DNA of 64,000 nucleotides from Aquabacterium sp. (GTDB taxonomy: Bacteria > Pseudomonadota > Gammaproteobacteria > Burkholderiales > Burkholderiaceae_C). A model generated the notes under the pieces. It was given only the letters and a program-made list of their open reading frames with translations, ran no database searches and had not been told where the DNA came from. The position numbers and the translations under genes are program-made. Below are positions 61,237-64,000 of the stretch, piece after piece. Location of the stretch: positions 1-64,000 of the forward strand of contig NZ_JACRAH010000050.1 of assembly GCF_016234775.1 (NCBI RefSeq). Reading direction: 5' to 3'. Position 1 is the first letter of the stretch, and the number at the start of each line of letters is the position of its first letter.

Positions 61237-62406
61237 GTGACCGACACCAGCGCCCCCACCAACCTCCCCACGCCCATCGAGGTAGAGCCCTTGCCGCTCG
61301 ACCCGCAGGGCGATTCCGACGTTCCCGCCGGCTGGGTACGCTGGGCCGTTGTCATCCTGAGCGTGGCCACGGCCGGCGCCGGGTGGGTCGCCTGGAACAC
61401 GCAGAAAAAAGTGCAGTCACTCGAACAGGAACTGGTGCGCCGGCAAATCGACAGCCAGGGGCAGGCCACCGAGGCCCGGGTGCTGGCTCGCCAGGCCCAG
61501 GAGGCCGCACGCGAAGCCACCGCCCGCTCGACCCTGCTGGAGACGCGGATCACGGAAGTGGCCCTGCAGCGCAGCCAGGTTGAAGATCTGATCAAGACAC
61601 TGAGCCTGTCGCGGGATGAAAACCTCGTGGCCGACATCGAAGCCGGCCTGCGCGTGGCCAGCCAGCAAGCCAACCTGACCGGCAGTGCCGAGCCCCTGAT
61701 CACCGCCATGCAGTCCGCCGATGATCGCCTGGCTCGCGCCCGCCAGCCGCGCCTGGACAACATCCGCCGCGCCCTGGCCAAGGATCTGGACCGCGTCCGT
61801 GCCACCCGCGTGGCCGACACCAGCTCCCTGACCATCCGACTGGATGAGGCCGCCCGTCTGGTGGACGAAGTTCCCCTTCTCAATCAGCCGGAAGCCACGA
61901 TGCCGCCCTTGCCCAAGGCGGAAGCGGCACCCAAGCCTGTGCCCGCTGGCAAGGCCGGTGGCAAGAACAAGAACGCCGCGCAGGCTGCAGCCTCCGCCTC
62001 AGCACCTGACGCCGCTACCGACACCTGGGGCAGCCATGTGCTCGACTGGACCAAAGGCGCCGCTCAGACTTTCTGGAACGAGACCCGTGGCCTGATACGC
62101 CTGACGCGCATCAACCGCCCCGAAGGCATGCTGATCTCCCCCGATCAGGGCTTCTTCCTGCGAGAAAACATCAAGCTGCGCCTGCTGAACGCACGTCTGG
62201 CCCTGCTGAGCCGCCAGAACACCGTGGCGCTGGCTGATTTGCAGAACATCCAGGCGACCGTGCCGCGCTACTTCGACCTGCAGTCGCGCAAGACGCAATT
62301 GCTGCAATCGATGCTGACGGACGTGGCCGCCCAGAGCCAGCAGATCACCGTGCCCCGCCCCGACGACACCCTGGCCGCACTGGCCACGGTATCGGGCGGC
62401 CGCTGA
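61237..62406 (+). CDS. hemX: HemX-like membrane protein (uroporphyrinogen-III C-methyltransferase-like)
   Basis: A 389-residue protein with a single membrane helix at about residues 30-50 (WVRWAVVILSVATAGAGWVA) and a coiled-coil after it rich in Gln, Glu and Arg (QEAAREATARSTLLETRITE). An Ala/Lys-rich low-complexity stretch lies near 225-255. The annotation as a methyltransferase is historic; no SAM site is seen and the role is probably structural or regulatory in heme synthesis. Start is GTG at 61237, as no in-frame ATG fits. It precedes hemY by 22 bases. Confidence 0.85.
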   Translation: MTDTSAPTNLPTPIEVEPLPLDPQGDSDVPAGWVRWAVVILSVATAGAGWVAWNTQKKVQSLEQELVRRQIDSQGQATEARVLARQAQEAAREATARSTLLETRITEVALQRSQVEDLIKTLSLSRDENLVADIEAGLRVASQQANLTGSAEPLITAMQSADDRLARARQPRLDNIRRALAKDLDRVRATRVADTSSLTIRLDEAARLVDEVPLLNQPEATMPPLPKAEAAPKPVPAGKAGGKNKNAAQAAASASAPDAATDTWGSHVLDWTKGAAQTFWNETRGLIRLTRINRPEGMLISPDQGFFLRENIKLRLLNARLALLSRQNTVALADLQNIQATVPRYFDLQSRKTQLLQSMLTDVAAQSQQITVPRPDDTLAALATVSGGR

Positions 62407-62428
62407 GCCGCAGCGAGGACGCCCCGAC

Positions 62429-63682
62429 ATGCGCTCCATCGTCTGGTTCCTGGTCCTGGCTGTGGCCGCCGTGGTGGGCGCCACAGCCCTGGGCGCCAAT
62501 GACGGCCTGGTTACCATCTACTGGCTGGGCTGGCGCGCCGACATCTCGCTCAACCTCTTCCTGCTGGGCCTGGTGCTGATCTTCCTGGCCATCTATTCGC
62601 TGGTGCGCGGCCTCGACGGCCTGCTGGCCCTGCCCGAACGTGCCAAGCGCTGGCGCGTTTCCCAACGTGACAAGTTGGCCCAGGCCGCCCTGCGCGAAGG
62701 CCTGGCCTTGTACATGGCCGGCCGCTACACCCGCGCCCACAAGGCCTGCCAAAAGGCTGTGGCCATCCAGGCAGACACACCCGAACTCACGCTGGACGCT
62801 GAATTCACGGCGCTGGCCCACCTGCTGTCGGCGGGCAGCCTGCACCGCCTGCAGGACCGCAAGCGTCGCGACGAACACCTGCAACGCGCACTCGATCTGT
62901 CGCGCCTGACCCGCAAGCCTCGCGCCACGGAAGAAGGCGCCCGCCTGCTCGCCGCCGAATGTGCCCTGGACGACCGCGACGCCCGCCGCGCCCTGCATGA
63001 TCTGGCCGAACTGCCTCCTGGTGTGGCCCGCCGCACGCAGGCCCTGCGCCTGAAGCTGCAAGCCACCCGCCTGGCACGTCAGCCGGTTGAAGCCCTGAAA
63101 ACAGCCCGCCTGCTGGCCAAGCACCAGGGCTTCACCAGCTCCGCCGCGGAAGGTCTGCTGCGCACACTGGCTGTGGAAACGCTGGATTCGGCGCGTGACG
63201 CCGATCAGTTGCGCGCCTTGTGGCAAAACCTCGACACCAACGACCGCAAGGACCCGATGGTGGTGGCCCACGCGGCACGCCGCATGGCCGATCTGGGTGC
63301 GCAGATCGAAGCCCGTCAATGGTTGGCGCCCTTGTGGGACCGCATCGGTCAACAGACACCCGAAGCCGTCGACGCCCTGTCCAATGCCCTGGCCCACAGC
63401 CTGCTGGGGCTGGAGGCCGACTGGCTGCCCCGCCTGGATGCCACCACACAATCGGCCCTGCGCAACCCCAGCCTGGCATTGACGCTGGGCCTGGCCCTGT
63501 CGGAGCGCCAGTTGTGGGGCAAGGCGCGCGGCATGCTGCTGTCTGCCGCCAACGACCTGCAACTGGATCTGGAACGCCGCCGCATGGCCTGGGCCAAGCT
63601 GGGGCAACTGGCCGAACGCGAACACCGCGCAGAAGAAGCCGCACGCTTCTACCGCCTTGCCGCCCTGCCGGAACAACCCTGA
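62429..63682 (+). CDS. hemY: HemY protein (TPR membrane protein of heme biosynthesis)
   Basis: A 417-residue inner-membrane protein. Two helices at residues 4-60 (SIVWFLVLAVAAVVGATALG; LNLFLLGLVLIFLAIYSLVR) are followed by TPR-like repeats (ALREGLALYMAGRYTRAHKA) that probably face the periplasm or the membrane surface. It works with HemX as part of the heme operon; its biochemical role is still not clear in the family. It ends the operon; a weak hairpin follows the stop. Confidence 0.92.
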   Translation: MRSIVWFLVLAVAAVVGATALGANDGLVTIYWLGWRADISLNLFLLGLVLIFLAIYSLVRGLDGLLALPERAKRWRVSQRDKLAQAALREGLALYMAGRYTRAHKACQKAVAIQADTPELTLDAEFTALAHLLSAGSLHRLQDRKRRDEHLQRALDLSRLTRKPRATEEGARLLAAECALDDRDARRALHDLAELPPGVARRTQALRLKLQATRLARQPVEALKTARLLAKHQGFTSSAAEGLLRTLAVETLDSARDADQLRALWQNLDTNDRKDPMVVAHAARRMADLGAQIEARQWLAPLWDRIGQQTPEAVDALSNALAHSLLGLEADWLPRLDATTQSALRNPSLALTLGLALSERQLWGKARGMLLSAANDLQLDLERRRMAWAKLGQLAEREHRAEEAARFYRLAALPEQP

Positions 63683-63716
63683 ACAGGGTCGTTCACACGC
63701 AAAAAATGACGAGCTG

Positions 63717-63746
63717 TTTACACATGCTCGTAAACCATGCTATAGT
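63717..63746 (+). promoter_or_regulatory. Promoter of the tRNA-Arg pair
   Basis: TTTACA at 63717-63722, an 18-base spacer and TATAGT at 63741-63746, which places the start about 5 bases before the first tRNA. The sequence TCTCA lies between the -10 and the gene. Confidence 0.65.
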
Positions 63747-63757
63747 CTCACTTCTCG

Positions 63758-63834
63758 GCGGCTGTAGCTCAGTTGGATAGAGTACTTGGCTACGAACCAA
63801 GGGGTCGTGGGTTCGAATCCTGCCAGCCGCACCA
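63758..63834 (+). tRNA. tRNA-Arg (anticodon ACG), copy 1
   Basis: 77 bases including an encoded CCA. The acceptor stem GCGGCTG pairs with CAGCCGC, the anticodon stem CTTGG/CCAAG holds the loop CTACGAA with anticodon ACG (read as ICG after A34 editing), and the T-loop GTTCGAATC is normal. Decodes CGU, CGC and CGA. Confidence 0.98.
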
Positions 63835-63877
63835 GTTATCACTCATCGTGAAGAACCGGTAGCCGAGAACATTTTTA

Positions 63878-63954
63878 GCGGCTGTAGCTCAGTTGGATAG
63901 AGTACTTGGCTACGAACCAAGGGGTCGTGGGTTCGAATCCTGCCAGCCGCACCA
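63878..63954 (+). tRNA. tRNA-Arg (anticodon ACG), copy 2
   Basis: Identical in sequence to copy 1 over all 77 bases, separated from it by 43 bases that contain no promoter I can see, so the two are likely cut from one transcript. Confidence 0.98.
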
Positions 63955-63976
63955 GAACATACGTTCTAGACGAACA

Positions 63977-64000
63977 GCCTGAAGGCCAACGCTTTCAGGC
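63977..64000 (+). terminator. Probable terminator stem after the tRNA pair (cut by window end)
   Basis: GCCTGAA at 63977-63983 and TTCAGGC at 63994-64000 form a perfect 7-base stem ending exactly at the window edge. The expected T-run would lie outside, so this is a candidate only. Confidence 0.5.

Noticed and set aside
61226-61240. ATG at 61226 as a start for hemX
   Set aside because: It is out of frame with the hemX coding sequence; the GTG at 61237 is the first suitable in-frame start.
1-64000. CRISPR arrays, insertion sequences, prophage or integrase genes, replication origin
   Set aside because: I saw no regularly spaced repeats, transposase or integrase motifs, or DnaA-box clusters. 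The repeats present are short hairpins, the two flagellins and the two tRNAs.

Overview
This 64 kb window is a GC-rich, densely coded chromosomal stretch from a motile betaproteobacterium. The order rpsP-rimM-trmD-rplS next to a CoA pyrophosphatase and a CbiB-like protein, the hemC-hemD-hemX-hemY run, and the AlkB and flagellin types point to the order Burkholderiales. An Aquabacterium/Leptothrix-like lineage is my best guess, but it is an inference from gene content only. I see no insertion sequence, prophage, CRISPR array or replication origin.

Layout. (1) 1-2188: the 5' part of dnaE on the minus strand. (2) 2220-10246: a catabolic block with an AraC regulator divergent from alkane monooxygenase alkB, an HD hydrolase, then a TetR regulator divergent from an operon of Baeyer-Villiger monooxygenase, HSL-type esterase, short-chain dehydrogenase and a membrane-anchored alpha/beta hydrolase whose nucleophile serine is replaced by alanine. 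A sigma70-like promoter with inverted-repeat operators lies in the TetR/BVMO gap. (3) 10259-22285: mostly housekeeping and small redox genes (flavin reductase, flavodoxin, rlmJ, pirin, LysR, gluQ, MAPEG, orn, M48 protease, rsgA, a lipoprotein PPIase, nitronate monooxygenase). (4) 22412-25840: a Tat-type exported 3-ketosteroid-dehydrogenase-like flavoprotein, then a TetR regulator divergent from two hotdog thioesterases, with a double operator between them. (5) 25864-33093: CbiB-like protein, CoA pyrophosphatase, the rpsP-rimM-trmD-rplS operon, small membrane proteins, a divergent PurM-family protein and a dienelactone hydrolase. (6) 33278-40671: a response regulator overlapping a hybrid histidine kinase, the 4.5S SRP RNA, aroB, dgt and an exported protein of unknown function. 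(7) 41244-52315: two convergent operons of glycosyltransferases, methyltransferases, a sugar aminotransferase, an ATP-grasp enzyme and a SPINDLY-type O-GlcNAc transferase. (8) 52641-59374: two tandem flagellins, fliD, a truncated fliD paralogue, fliS, fliT and a YcgR-type brake. (9) 59409-63682: the heme genes. (10) Two identical tRNA-Arg(ACG) genes at the end.

How the parts work together. Block 2 looks like hydrocarbon oxidation: AlkB makes the alcohol, dehydrogenation gives a carbonyl, the BVMO inserts oxygen to make an ester or lactone, and the esterase cleaves it. Blocks 7 and 8 look like one unit: a glycosylation island abutting the flagellins it probably modifies. I found a recurring sigma28-like motif, TCAAG-type -35 and GCCGA-type -10 with an 11-12 base spacer, upstream of flagellin 1, fliD, the fliD paralogue and fliS, and also upstream of the first gene of the plus-strand glycosylation operon. 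This suggests that glycosylation and filament genes are switched on together.
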